64,000 nt of DNA from Lunatibacter salilacus (lineage in GTDB: Bacteria; Bacteroidota; Bacteroidia; Cytophagales; Cyclobacteriaceae): positions 434,001 through 498,000 of the forward strand of contig NZ_VOLC01000002.1 of assembly GCF_009797935.1 (NCBI RefSeq), given 5' to 3'. The translations under genes and the position numbers were made by a program. Positions 49,919 through 60,600 of the stretch are shown piece by piece (position 1 is the first letter of the stretch; each line of letters opens with the position of its first letter). The notes below the pieces were generated by a model. The model ran no database searches. It was not told where the DNA came from and was given only the letters and a program-made list of their open reading frames with translations.

Positions 49919-51439
49919 TCAGTAATCCTTACCCGTTAAACTCTCTAATACCGACTGCTGCCATTCCAGCATCTCCGACTCCATTTCCGCCGCCAACTCA
50001 GGTTTGTTTTCAATGACGTTAAACTGCTCTTCTGGATCTGCTAAAATGTCAAATAGCTCTCTTTTGGCAGTTTGTCCTTTATCTCCGTGAATCACCAACT
50101 TATACTGATTATCCAGCCAAGCCCTGGGTCCGGCGAAATCTTCCTCCTTAATGTCAGGTCGGTGAAAGTTCTTAAAGTTTCTGGTAGCTATTCCTCCCAT
50201 CAGTTTTACCAAGGGAGTGGTTCCTATTTGAAGTTCTGGATCTATATATGGAGTAAGTGCTTCATTTTCCCCGCTCCTGTCTCTTCCATTCCAAAATCCT
50301 ATGGGACTTGGTCTATCGATCATAATATTATCAAACATCCCGACCAAACTTACCCCGTCAATTGGACGGTCTGGTAGCGGTTGGCCAACTATTTCACAGA
50401 GGGTGGGCAAAACGTCGGTGCTTACGCCGTTTACTGCATTGATAAGCGGATACCTAACCCGATCAGGCCATTCCAGGACACTGGGTACCCGAATTCCCCC
50501 TTCATAGACATTCCCTTTTTGCCCCCTGAAAGGCAAGGTGGCAACTCCCTCCTGAGGCGTGCCGTTATCTCCAAAATACCATAGCAGGGTTTGTTTCCTT
50601 AATCCTTCGGATTCCATGTAATCCCGCAGCTGACCGATAGATCTGTCCATAGCGGTAATCTCGGCAAACCGTTCGATCAACACTTCCCGCTGATGTCGCT
50701 CCACAGTTTCCCCGGTTTCGTTGGAGGTAAGCTTTACCTTTTTATCACCAAAGTCTGCAGGGAGATCTTTGTACAGTGCCAAATCTTCCTCCAAACCACT
50801 ATAAGGTTCGTGTGGTGATCCGTACCAGATCACCACAAAAAACGGCTGGTTGTTTTCTTTTGCCTTTTGGATAAATTTAATAGCCTCATCTACTACTACC
50901 TTCGACCCCTCACCCTTAAAGATAACCGGATCAGCACCATTGACCGACAAAGGGGGATCCATCTCAAAGAAGTTGTCATGGGATACCCATTCGTCAAAGC
51001 CCATTTCTCCGGGATTGGTGGGAGATGAGGCCTTGACGGGACCTAGATGCCATTTGCCAAAATGCGCTGTTGCATACCCTGCCTTTTTCATCAACTGAGC
51101 CACACTGATCTCCTCCGGTCGGATGGAATGCCCGGGAGTAAAGGTTCCGTAGCGGTTTGGATGACGGCCTGTAATAATGCTCCCACGGGTAGGAGAGCAA
51201 ACTGGAGATGCTGAATAGAATCTATCCATGCGTAACCCTCTGTTGGACATTTCGTCCAGAACGGGAGTTTTAATATAGGGGTGCCCGTTATAACCGACCT
51301 CATCCCAGCCGTGGTCGTCACCCAACAATAACACAATATTTGGCAATTCTGGTGCTGATGCGATTTGATCAGGGGATTGACAGCTCCACATTCCAAAAAT
51401 GAATGGAACTGATAAAAGAAAGAACAAATTTTTGGTCAT
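49919..51439 (-). CDS. Sulfatase lipoprotein (S1 family), PUL 2
   Basis: I take the ATG at 51439 because it yields MTKNLFFLLSVPFIFGMWSC, a lipoprotein signal with C20. The longer frame overlaps the upstream phosphatase gene. The mature 506-residue protein is a type I sulfatase: metal site LLLGDDHGWDEVGYNGHP, formylglycine motif CSPTR at C81 (ASPVCSPTRGSIITGRHPNR), HFGKWHLG and LWYFGDNGTPQEG with further ligands. The motif is the standard CxPxR, requiring an anaerobic or FGE-type maturase encoded elsewhere. It would remove sulfate esters from a glycan taken up by the locus. It is the last gene of the PUL 2 series, 85 bp after phoD. Confidence 0.9.
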   Translation of the reverse strand: MTKNLFFLLSVPFIFGMWSCQSPDQIASAPELPNIVLLLGDDHGWDEVGYNGHPYIKTPVLDEMSNRGLRMDRFYSASPVCSPTRGSIITGRHPNRYGTFTPGHSIRPEEISVAQLMKKAGYATAHFGKWHLGPVKASSPTNPGEMGFDEWVSHDNFFEMDPPLSVNGADPVIFKGEGSKVVVDEAIKFIQKAKENNQPFFVVIWYGSPHEPYSGLEEDLALYKDLPADFGDKKVKLTSNETGETVERHQREVLIERFAEITAMDRSIGQLRDYMESEGLRKQTLLWYFGDNGTPQEGVATLPFRGQKGNVYEGGIRVPSVLEWPDRVRYPLINAVNGVSTDVLPTLCEIVGQPLPDRPIDGVSLVGMFDNIMIDRPSPIGFWNGRDRSGENEALTPYIDPELQIGTTPLVKLMGGIATRNFKNFHRPDIKEEDFAGPRAWLDNQYKLVIHGDKGQTAKRELFDILADPEEQFNVIENKPELAAEMESEMLEWQQSVLESLTGKDY

Positions 51440-51524
51440 TGTAAATGGGGTTGGAATAGCTATGTTATTATAAATGGGGAACTTCTCAAACGAGTGAGAA
51501 AGATTTTTCGATTTAGAGAGCATT

Positions 51525-52985
51525 TTAGGAAAAGATTTCCTCATGCGTTGGATTGCCAAAGACATCCCGATGCGTAAAGCGAATCTCAGGTTTTCCGCCT
51601 TTTCTTTCCACTTGGATACTAAGAAAACCACCATTTACCCTCAGAAAACGATGTTCGGGCCGCTTATCATCCGGATCCCAACCCTGGGCGTGGTAGTCGC
51701 TGATGGGTCCAGACCCAAACTCCATTAGACCTGTCTCCAAATCCTGGGAGACATACTGCCAGTGCCTGTCTCCATTCACGACATACATGTTTGGTATTCC
51801 GGCCAAATACTTCCTTAACCAAGATCCTTCCGTCTCATATACTTTATTGGCGTGGTTGTCCTTTTTATTTTCCCGGTCTGGGCCCACTATTGGTGTGGCG
51901 GTAAAGAGAATTTTGAACGTAGCGTCTGAGGCCTCCACTGATTTTTTAAACCATTCGATTTGCTCCTCCCCCCATATCGTTTTGTCCGATCCGTCGGGAT
52001 CCCCGTTTGGAGATCTGTACTCCCGTCCCTCCACCATCCATATCTGCAGGTCTTTCCCCCTTCTAATGGTTCGGAAGGGTTTGCCTTTAATGGGCACGTT
52101 TTCATACCACACTTTAATCCCATCCATATAGGTCAACTCACCGTATGGGTCTGAGGCAGGATGTGCGTCGTCTTTTAATAAATCGTGGTCATCTTTCATC
52201 ATGTAGATGGGGACTTCCCGGTACATGTCTCTCAATGAAGCCCAAGCATCCATGGCACGCCACTTATGGCGTGCCTGTTCTATATTCTTCGCCAAGGGGC
52301 CAGGTTTGTCGTAATAGACGTAGTCACCGGTTTGGATAAAAAAGTCAGGCTTCAAAGCATGCATACTGTCGTAGGTATTAAACCCTCTGTTTTCGTGATC
52401 AAAACTCCAAAAATACTGACAGGTAGAAGTAGTCAACAATACCGGAACAGGCTGCGTGGCGTTTGTTGCAGTAGTAAAAGTCCCCACCTCTTCGGTTTTC
52501 GGCATGTTGACGGATGCCTTGCCCACGAGTTTCACTTGATAGGTCGTGCCTGGGGAAAGATTTTCAAAGGGGATTTTAGCTGTGAAATCATCTCGTTCAA
52601 AAACTGCAATCCAATCGGAAACCTGCGATTCATCACCGGAAGATATCTTTACCCGAACTAATCCTGGTCCTGCCATGACAGCTCCGTCCATAGCCGATAT
52701 GGGTTGAGTCTCATCAAAGTCAATGGGATGCCTAAATACCTTTTCCTCCCGCTCATGACGGACAGGATTGGGATGTTCCTGAACGCACAACCGTGTCCAT
52801 ATTATGGCTGAATTCTCCGTGACCTCGGATATTTTAAACCCGGTGGTGAAGTACACACGATCAATCTGATTTGGCAAATTCAATTGCTTTTTCGCCCATG
52901 AAATTAAAGGTATATGACTGAAGAACGAAAGTGAAAACACACCCCATCCCATTTTCTTAAAAAAACTTCTTCGCGGTTTGGTCAT
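51525..52985 (-). CDS. PhoD-family phosphatase/phosphodiesterase with Tat signal, PUL 2
   Basis: This 486-residue protein has the N-terminus MTKPRRSFFKKMGWGVFSLS, a twin-arginine signal. A fibronectin-like N-terminal domain (SAIIWTRLCVQEHPNP, FENLSPGTTYQVKLVGKA) precedes the metallophosphatase: FFIQTGDYVYYDKPG (the usual GDxxY), IYMMKDDHDLLKDDA (DDHD) and YVVNGDRHWQYVSQD (GDRHxQ). These are the PhoD metal ligands (Fe/Ca). PhoD enzymes hydrolyse phosphomono- and diesters. In a sulfatase PUL this suggests the substrate carries phosphate or phosphodiester groups, or that the enzyme acts on a related lipid or teichoic-type polymer. The 65-bp gap to the upstream sulfatase supports co-transcription. 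Confidence 0.88.
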   Translation of the reverse strand: MTKPRRSFFKKMGWGVFSLSFFSHIPLISWAKKQLNLPNQIDRVYFTTGFKISEVTENSAIIWTRLCVQEHPNPVRHEREEKVFRHPIDFDETQPISAMDGAVMAGPGLVRVKISSGDESQVSDWIAVFERDDFTAKIPFENLSPGTTYQVKLVGKASVNMPKTEEVGTFTTATNATQPVPVLLTTSTCQYFWSFDHENRGFNTYDSMHALKPDFFIQTGDYVYYDKPGPLAKNIEQARHKWRAMDAWASLRDMYREVPIYMMKDDHDLLKDDAHPASDPYGELTYMDGIKVWYENVPIKGKPFRTIRRGKDLQIWMVEGREYRSPNGDPDGSDKTIWGEEQIEWFKKSVEASDATFKILFTATPIVGPDRENKKDNHANKVYETEGSWLRKYLAGIPNMYVVNGDRHWQYVSQDLETGLMEFGSGPISDYHAQGWDPDDKRPEHRFLRVNGGFLSIQVERKGGKPEIRFTHRDVFGNPTHEEIFS

Positions 52986-53050
52986 CGGTATTGTGGGATT
53001 ATTGAATGACTAATATAGGGTATTTTCGGCAAAAGGACAGCTTCCAAAAA

Positions 53051-54541
53051 TCAGTTATCGTACAACCCTGTATTGCCTTTTTCCAAAAGAAGCATCAAAG
53101 AAGCAACCACATCCGGCTGCTCAGCAGCAATATTTCTGGTCTCCAGTGGATCAACCTCATGATCATACAGCTCTACCGTCGGCTCCTGATCACGAAAGTA
53201 TCGGGTAAGCCGATACCGTTCATTTCGCATCGTAATACCTTTGCTGAAATAGCTAAATGCCAGATTTCCGCGGTTGGGGTCATTGCCTTCCTTTAGCAGT
53301 GTATTCAGGCTCTGACCGTCCAATGGGAAATCAACAGGAATGTCGCACCACTCCATCAGAGAAGGGTAAACATCCACCGAACTTACGACATGACTACCAT
53401 CAACATGGCGAGCCGGTGTACCGGGAACTCGGATGATCAGCGGGCTTCTTAGCGCTATCTCAAAATTGGTATGCTTGCCCCAGACCCGATATTCACCCAG
53501 GTGCCAGCCATGATCCCCCCAGACAACCACAATTGTATTATCCGCCAAACCCTGCCTTTCCAGTTCATCAAGTACCTTCCCTATTTGGGCGTCCACATAA
53601 CTTACGGAAGCATAGTAGGCGTGGATCAACTTTCTGGAATATTCATCTGAGAGCGCGGTGTCGAGGCTTGCCCTTTCATTACCTGCTTTATACTGGTTGA
53701 ATTCGCCCATGTTCTGAAGACTTGCCCGGTTAATATTCTCGGGTATATTCGGAGCTGCTGTCAGGGGAATGTCTTCCCGATTGTATAGGTCCCAATATTT
53801 TTTAGGCGCGGTAAAAGGAAGATGAGGCTTAAAAAAGCCAACTCCCAAAAAAAAGGGCTTATCCCCTGCCTGTAGCTCCTTCAGCTTTTCCACCGCCAAG
53901 TCGGCGGTAATGCCGTCAGGATAACCTCTGTCTCCCACGTCAGCCATCTCATAAGGAGCAACCTGCCCCTTTTTCCCCTGACGGTTTGAGCCATCGGCAT
54001 AACCGAAAAATGCGTTCCAGCCCGTTCCCCATTTGTCTGCATCAAATATAAACTCATCCCAGCTATATGGCATCTCAGGGCGGGCTCCTTCGGGTGATTC
54101 CTCATAGCCGTATAAAAGTCCGTCCACAGAGTGGCTTATTTTTCCCAAACCTACCGTATGGTAACCATTTCTGCGTAAATGATGGACCATGCTTTCCGGC
54201 GTCTCGCCCTCCGGCTCCTCGGACATAAACTTCTCAAAAGCTGAATTCTGCAGGTGACCGGTCGTCTTGGGGAGCAGTCCTGTCAGTATACTGCAACGGG
54301 AAGCCCCACAGGTAGGCACCTGCACATAGTGATTTTCAAATACCGTGGCGGTTTTTCCAAGCTTGTCCAGATTTGGTGTCTTTATCAGTGTATTTCCATA
54401 GGGGCCAATATCCGGACGCAGGTCGTCCACAGCTATAAACAGAATGTTCATTGGGCCTGAGGGCTCAGGGGAAGTGCAGGAAAAGTGGGCAATAAGCAAA
54501 CAGATGATATAAAAAAATTGGTGGATTGGCATACGATTCAT
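53051..54541 (-). CDS. Iduronate-2-sulfatase-like sulfatase lipoprotein, PUL 2
   Basis: The protein has 496 residues. The signal FFYIICLLIAHFSC gives a lipidated cysteine at about residue 22. The N-terminal metal site NILFIAVDDLRPDIGPYGN is typical of iduronate-2-sulfatase-like (S1_7) proteins, and the modification motif is C78-GASR (VPTCGASRCSILTG), the CxAxR variant seen in that subfamily. Later signatures are VGLGKISHSVDG, FFLGVGFFKPHLPFTAP and WGDHGWHLGEYRVWGKHTNF. It would desulfate a uronic- or hexosyl-sulfate residue in the periplasm or at the surface. A terminator lies between it and the upstream sulfatase gene at 54832, so it may be transcribed from its own promoter together with phoD and the last sulfatase. 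Confidence 0.88.
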   Translation of the reverse strand: MNRMPIHQFFYIICLLIAHFSCTSPEPSGPMNILFIAVDDLRPDIGPYGNTLIKTPNLDKLGKTATVFENHYVQVPTCGASRCSILTGLLPKTTGHLQNSAFEKFMSEEPEGETPESMVHHLRRNGYHTVGLGKISHSVDGLLYGYEESPEGARPEMPYSWDEFIFDADKWGTGWNAFFGYADGSNRQGKKGQVAPYEMADVGDRGYPDGITADLAVEKLKELQAGDKPFFLGVGFFKPHLPFTAPKKYWDLYNREDIPLTAAPNIPENINRASLQNMGEFNQYKAGNERASLDTALSDEYSRKLIHAYYASVSYVDAQIGKVLDELERQGLADNTIVVVWGDHGWHLGEYRVWGKHTNFEIALRSPLIIRVPGTPARHVDGSHVVSSVDVYPSLMEWCDIPVDFPLDGQSLNTLLKEGNDPNRGNLAFSYFSKGITMRNERYRLTRYFRDQEPTVELYDHEVDPLETRNIAAEQPDVVASLMLLLEKGNTGLYDN

Positions 54542-54773
54542 TTTGGGTGTGGTTTTTTTAACAGGTTGAATATAAGATTAACTTCACTTGGAGCCACCAA
54601 AACCTGTCAATTACTTGAAAAGTGGGCGCTTAGACACTCTACTCGGTGTTTTTTATGCCTTTGGCAACGGCTGTGTGTAATTTGGTTTCCCTATGCTTTA
54701 GCCTAAATATCCGTTGAATTTATTAAAAATGAAATCCGTTTTCAATTAATTTGATTTCAGGCGTAAAGAAAAT

Positions 54774-54804
54774 GAGGGCAATGTTACATGAAAACATTAC
54801 CCTC
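54774..54804 (-). terminator. Terminator after the susCD-sulfatase transcript of PUL 2
   Basis: The arms GAGGGCAATGTT (54774-54785) and AACATTACCCTC (54793-54804) pair at 11 of 12 positions around a 7-base loop. On the minus strand the stem is followed by ATTTTCTTT. It lies 28 bp after the sulfatase stop at 54832. Confidence 0.7.
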
Positions 54805-54831
54805 AGTTATCTGGAAATCTCTATTTATTTG

Positions 54832-56160
54832 TCACTTTTCCCACCACGAATCCAATTTCTCCAATAGGCTTTTAACCACCTTGGGATTGCTTGATGCAAT
54901 ATTGTTTTGTTCCATTGGGTCTTTGATTATATTATATAGCAATATATTCTGGTTTTGATCATTAGCCACATCCGGAACAATCATTTTCCAAGGGGTAGTG
55001 ATAACCATTCTGCTTTCCAATGTTTTTTCAGGTTGGTCAACGTGAATCATATCATGGGAAAAATCAAGACTATAAATCATTTTACGTTTTTTCACAGCCT
55101 TTTGATCCATTACGTTGATACCTTCCATATTGGGCTCGGGTTGCAAACCAACCGCAGCCAAAGTAGTCGTAGCCATATCAATACTACTTGCAAGATTCTC
55201 CGTGTCCATTCTTGGTTTAATTTTCCTTGGCCATTTATATATTATGGGAGTTCTAATTCCCATATCCTGCGGATCCTGTTTTGATCCCGGCGCATAAACA
55301 TTCGGTTTATCCGGATCCTGTATCCACCCGTTGTCAGTTACAAAAACAACTAAGGTATTTTCTGTAAGCCCTTCCGCCTCTACCTTGTCCAATAATTGCC
55401 CTACGGTAATATCAAGCCATTCGCACATGGCCCAATAAGCGGCTACCGCCTTTGTTGGGGCTTTTGGAAGGTATTTTTGAAGTAAAGAATCCGGTGGATT
55501 GTGGGGAGAATGTGGTAAAAATGGCGCATACCAAACAAAAAACGGCTTCTTTTTTTCAATAGCCTCATCCATAAAGTCAAAGATCGGATCCATTCCTTCT
55601 CTACCAATCTTTAAACCCTCATCACCATGCCTACCTCCTCTTGCAGGATCTCCATGGGTCATACCATGTGTGAATCCACCTTCTTTCCAGTTTCCTCCCC
55701 ACCACTTTCCAGATTGAAAGGATAAATACCCGAGCTTCTTCAACAACATGGGAATGGTCGGATATTTTTGAAATTCATCCAAATAATCCTTATAAAGCCT
55801 CGACCTAGCCGCCATCCAGTCCGTCCTATATCGTTGATCACTAGAGGTAAATAACGGATCATTCCCAGTAATTCCATGCTGATGCGGATAAAGGCCAGTT
55901 ATTATTGATGCAAGGGAGGGGCTACAAAGAGGCGCAGTAACATACCCGCGAGTAAAGGTTAGGCCCTCATCTGCCAATTTATCAATATTTGGCGTTTCTA
56001 TATGAGGATGGCCGGTAAACCCGTAATCATTCCAAGACTGATCATCCGAAAGTATATAGATAATATTAGGAAGTTCGGACTGGCTATAAGCCACATTTAA
56101 CATTAGTAAGAACAAGCAAAAAGGGATTAGTTTCGCTATTTTTTTTAGCTTTATTTCCAT
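54832..56160 (-). CDS. Sulfatase-like hydrolase with CSPSL modification motif, PUL 2
   Basis: The protein has 442 residues with signal peptide LIPFCLFLLMLNVAYSQ. The metal site is IYILSDDQSWNDYGFTGHPH (D39-D40). The expected formylglycine site reads C79-SPSL (APLCSPSLASIITGLYPHQH): the arginine of CxPxR is leucine. The GLYPHQHGITGND context is typical of a sulfatase subgroup that often shows CxPSL, so the change is probably subfamily-specific rather than decay. Whether the cysteine is converted to formylglycine is open. Other parts are intact: FQSGKWWGG, VFVTDNGWIQDPD. It is 26 bp downstream of susD and so is the enzyme most closely tied to the SusCD pair. Confidence 0.85.
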   Translation of the reverse strand: MEIKLKKIAKLIPFCLFLLMLNVAYSQSELPNIIYILSDDQSWNDYGFTGHPHIETPNIDKLADEGLTFTRGYVTAPLCSPSLASIITGLYPHQHGITGNDPLFTSSDQRYRTDWMAARSRLYKDYLDEFQKYPTIPMLLKKLGYLSFQSGKWWGGNWKEGGFTHGMTHGDPARGGRHGDEGLKIGREGMDPIFDFMDEAIEKKKPFFVWYAPFLPHSPHNPPDSLLQKYLPKAPTKAVAAYWAMCEWLDITVGQLLDKVEAEGLTENTLVVFVTDNGWIQDPDKPNVYAPGSKQDPQDMGIRTPIIYKWPRKIKPRMDTENLASSIDMATTTLAAVGLQPEPNMEGINVMDQKAVKKRKMIYSLDFSHDMIHVDQPEKTLESRMVITTPWKMIVPDVANDQNQNILLYNIIKDPMEQNNIASSNPKVVKSLLEKLDSWWEK

Positions 56161-56186
56161 GATTTAAGTTTTTAAAATAAATAAAG

Positions 56187-57665
56187 TTAGTAGCCTGGGT
56201 TCTGGGTTATTCTATTAATCAATATTTGTTCAGCTGGAATAGGAGCAAGCAACTTGTTTGGAGTCACGTCAAAAGAAGTCGCAAATAAAAATGGTTTCAA
56301 TGCCTTTTCTCTCACACCGTGTTGGCTCATTGTTTCCACCGCTTTGCCAGTTCGTTTCAAATCATACCAGCGATGGTTTTCGAAACAAAACTCTACCTGC
56401 CGTTCTTTGGCAATTAGATTCTCTAATTCACCCCCGCTTAATCCGTCAATTGAGTTAGTCAATCCAGCTCTATCTCTTACCATTTTCACATAGCTAATTG
56501 CCTCGCCGGTACGCCCCAATTTGTTTAAAACTTCCGCATACATTAATAGTACATCCGAATATCTAAGAATCGGCAGATTATCACCACATCTGTCATCCGG
56601 AGCGGAAACAGGCGGTTTATATTTTCCACAGTACTGGATTTCTCTAATTTCACCATCCCAATCTTCCCCTGTCCAATTTTTTATAGACGTGTTTTTCCGT
56701 AAATCTCCCTCCTCAAATGCTTCAATTAGGTCTCTTGTTGGCATATTCCATCCCGCAGCAATCATATTAATATTTGGTCTGTTGGTGATCTGCCCTTCAG
56801 AACTCCAAGGCGCAAACATAAATATGTACCGATTAGACAATTCTCTGTTGTTTTCGGAATATTGAATTGAAAATATGGTTTCCTTAAAATCCGGATTGGA
56901 AGGATTGAATAAATCCTCATAGTTTGGCAACAATGAGTAAACATTGGCGTCAATTACAGCCTTTAAGTTCACTTCCGCTTCATTATCATTTCCAATGGTC
57001 AGGTGAACCTTTCCAAGGAGTGACCTAGCTGCATGTTCATTTGCTCTTCCATTTTCCTTTACCCCTGTTGCATTTGAAAAATGCGATATAGCTTGATTAA
57101 GATCACTGATGATATTTTGATAGATTTCCTGTTCGGACGACCTACCTATATTTACCGCCTCCTGAGCCGTAATTGGCGCTACAACAAGCGGGACACCTCC
57201 GAATTGGCGAACAAGATTAAAATAGTATAATGCCCTTAAAAAATAGGCTTCACCTGCAGACCTGTCTTTAAATGCCACATTTTGCCAAGTCACACCCGGT
57301 CTTTCGATTTCATTCAGAAGCTTATTACATCTTGTGATTCCGTTATACGAAAGATCCCAAAAGTTTGCATAACCTCGATTATCCGAAGTGATTATAAACT
57401 GATCTATGACCCCCCGAACTGCTTCACCTGTTCTTATATTATACTGAAAGCTGGTATTATCAGAGATCAACTCCGCAAGTACCCAATGAAGATCTTTTTC
57501 GTAGTCCCGCATTGGAACATAACATCCATTGGCTAATAAAATAAACTCTTCCTGGGATTTGTAAAAATTCCCTTCATTCAAGGTTGTTTCTGGATATATT
57601 TCAAGAAAATCACCAGAACATGAGAATATCATTGCCGTCAATATAATGATTATATATTTTTTCAT
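56187..57665 (-). CDS. SusD/RagB-family surface glycan-binding lipoprotein (PUL 2)
   Basis: I take the ATG at 57665, giving 492 residues starting MKKYIIIILTAMIFSCSGDF (lipobox FSC). The in-frame ATG 33 bp upstream overlaps the region just after susC. Typical SusD motifs are YPETTLNEGNFYKSQEEFIL near the start, RDRSAGEAYFLRALYYFNLV in the TPR region, GGVPLVVAPI, LPILRYSDVLLMYAEVLNKL, and the C-terminal FENHRWYDLKRTGKAVETM and NPGY. It caps the SusC barrel and binds the glycan. Spacing to susC (33 bp) and to the sulfatase (26 bp) indicates one transcript. It is of the standard RagB type, unlike the SusD-like_2 type at 23871. Confidence 0.93.
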   Translation of the reverse strand: MKKYIIIILTAMIFSCSGDFLEIYPETTLNEGNFYKSQEEFILLANGCYVPMRDYEKDLHWVLAELISDNTSFQYNIRTGEAVRGVIDQFIITSDNRGYANFWDLSYNGITRCNKLLNEIERPGVTWQNVAFKDRSAGEAYFLRALYYFNLVRQFGGVPLVVAPITAQEAVNIGRSSEQEIYQNIISDLNQAISHFSNATGVKENGRANEHAARSLLGKVHLTIGNDNEAEVNLKAVIDANVYSLLPNYEDLFNPSNPDFKETIFSIQYSENNRELSNRYIFMFAPWSSEGQITNRPNINMIAAGWNMPTRDLIEAFEEGDLRKNTSIKNWTGEDWDGEIREIQYCGKYKPPVSAPDDRCGDNLPILRYSDVLLMYAEVLNKLGRTGEAISYVKMVRDRAGLTNSIDGLSGGELENLIAKERQVEFCFENHRWYDLKRTGKAVETMSQHGVREKALKPFLFATSFDVTPNKLLAPIPAEQILINRITQNPGY

Positions 57666-57698
57666 GATTTCTAAATTTAGTTTTTGAACCTGATTCAC

Positions 57699-60600
57699 TT
57701 AAAAGTTTAAATTGACTCCGAGTGAAGTTGTTCTTGATAGTGGATAAGAAGTCATATCAAATCCCGGCACTAAGGTATTGTTTTGATTTGCTGCTTGCCC
57801 TTCAGGATTTGCCCCGGTATAATTAGTGAACATGGCTAAATTCTGCACGGTCATATAAATTCTGGTATTGTTAATCACCTTAAGCCTTTCTACAATTTTT
57901 CGGGGAAGCGTATAACCAAAGGTCAGGTTAGCTATCCTCAAATAAGATGCATCCTCTACCCATAAAGTAGAAACTCTATGCCCCCAACTTGGTCTCACCT
58001 GAGGTATACCGGATCTTATCCCATCTCCTGGATTTTCCCTACTTCTCCAGCGGTTTTCCCAAGCCCGATCAATGTTAAAAAATCCCTGTAAGTTGTCGGT
58101 GGATTGTCTCAAGCCATTCATTACCTGACCTCCATATTGGCCATTTATAATGATGCCTAAATCAAATCCTTTAAACCCAAAATTATTTGTCAGTCCGAAA
58201 ATAAAATCCGGATGCGGGTTTCCAATAATGGTATAATCCAGCACATCGTTTATTAGTCCGTCTCCATTTACATCTTTATATTTTACGTTACCTTCGTAAA
58301 CTTGGGGCGTAATGACGATATTGGGATCTTCCAAATCTTCCGGAGTATATACTCCCTCCAATATAAATCCGTAAAACTGTCCAATAGGCTTACCCACTAC
58401 TGACACGTGAGTGGGATTGCCGTCATTGTTCCCCGCTAGGATACGTACCGTATTATCATTCAAGGAGATTACTTTATTCCTGTTAAAGGCAATATTCGCA
58501 TTAATATCCCAAGTAAAATTGCCTACCATCGGAGATCCTCCTAGGGCAATCTCAACACCTGCATTTCTCACATTGCCTTGATTGATTGTTTGAGAATTGA
58601 ATCCCGTTATAGATGGTATCACATCGTTGAGCAACATATTATTGCTCTCTCTTCTATAAAAATCAATAAGTAAGGATAACCTATTTTGCAAAAACTGAAA
58701 ATCAAGGCCCAAATCAATTTGATTGGATTCTTCCCAAGTCAAAAATGGATTGGAAATTCCAACGTTGGAAGCAGTAACTTGATTGTTTCCAAAAATATAA
58801 GACCCTGCATTGATTGATGCTAAATGAGCATAATTTCCTATATTATTATTTCCACTCCTCCCGTAGCTTGCCCTAACTTTAAACTCATCCACCCAAGAGA
58901 TGTTATCGAAAAAAGCCTCTTCAGATACTCTCCAAGCTGCTGCTAAGGAAGGGAATAGGGCAAATCTGTTTTCACTTCCAAATCTTGAAGAACCATCAGA
59001 TCTAAAGGTTGCTGTCAACAGGTATTTATCATTTAATGCATAATTGACCCTTCCAAGGTAGGAAATCATACTCCACTCGTTGATTCCCTCCCCCCAAGAC
59101 TCAATTGCCTGGGCAGCGTTTATAGTACTGATTAAGTCATTTGGAAAAGGGCTTGCGTTAAGATTTATACTATTGGATGTGAATTTTTGAGTAGTATAAC
59201 CGGCTAAAGCATTGAATCGATGCTTACCTAATGTCAAATCATAATTTACCGTATTCTCTATCAACCAGTCAAAACTATCTGACCTATTGTTAGATGATCT
59301 TCCAGTTCCCGGCGTAGGTGGCCTATTAGATCCGCCTATGGTGCTTGGTATAAATTGATAAAATTTGGAAGCCTGTAAGATTGTATTGAGGGAAGATTTA
59401 AAAACTAAATTTGGCAGGAGCTCCAGTTCAGCAAAAGCAATTCCCAAATTTTGAAATGTATTTTGCTTTTGCGTGATTTCGTTTAACGAATATAGGGGGT
59501 TTGCAAAACTCCATGCTGAATGAAACCTACTTTGGGGAGCTCGGATGTACGGTTTTAAATTACCGTTTTCATCATAAGGGGTTGATATTGGATTGGCCCA
59601 AATACTTACACCCAGTATATCCTCTCTATTTAAATTCGTATTAGCTCTATTTTGTTCGATAAAAGTCGGCTGCAAGGTAACACCAACTTTAAATTTATCA
59701 CTCAGGTTCGATTCAATTCCCAAATTTCCGCTAAAACGTTCTACACCGGTATTTATTAAAACACCTTCCTGCTTGAAGTAACCGAAATTTAAATTAATCC
59801 TTGAATCTTTCGTTCCCTTTTGGATATTGACACTATGATCTTGAATTTTGGCCGTTTGAAGGATCAAATCATACCAATCTGTTCCTCGGCCCGTAAGCGC
59901 ATTAAGATCCCGGTATTCTACAGGATAATCTTCCAAAACGGCTTCCCTATTTTCCGTTTGTCGTACGGCAATATCTATTCTATCCCGCTGAAATTGGGCA
60001 AATTCTCTTTGATTCAGCAAATTTGGTCTGCCTACCTGGGGCACCTGCTGAATACCGTACATAGAGGATACACTTATATTTGTTTGTTCAAATTCTCCCT
60101 TTTTGGTCGTAATCATAATTACTCCATTTGCGCCCCTAGAACCGTATATTGCAGTTGATGAAGCATCCTTCAATACCGTTATTGACTCAATTATATTGGG
60201 ATCAATAAACATCAATGGGTTCAATGTTTGATTCATTCCAGCGGAATAAGGCATCCCATCCACCACATACAAGGGCTCATTACCCGCACCTAATGATCCA
60301 CTACCTCTGATTTTAACCGAAGTCCCTGCCCCCGGTGCTCCTGAAACCTGCTGAATTTGAACTCCAGCAACTTGACCTACCATTTTTTGGTCTAAGGTTG
60401 ATACAGGTAGGTTTTTAATGGCATCCTGGTTGATTGTTGCCACAGACCCAGTAACATCTTCCCTTTTTTGAGTTCCATATCCCACTACCACAACCTCTTG
60501 AAGGGATGACTGATCTTCCTTGAGCACAACATTGACAACAGACTGATTTGAGACAGTCAGCGTCTGGGCCGCATACCCAATAAAAGAAATCCTCAACACA

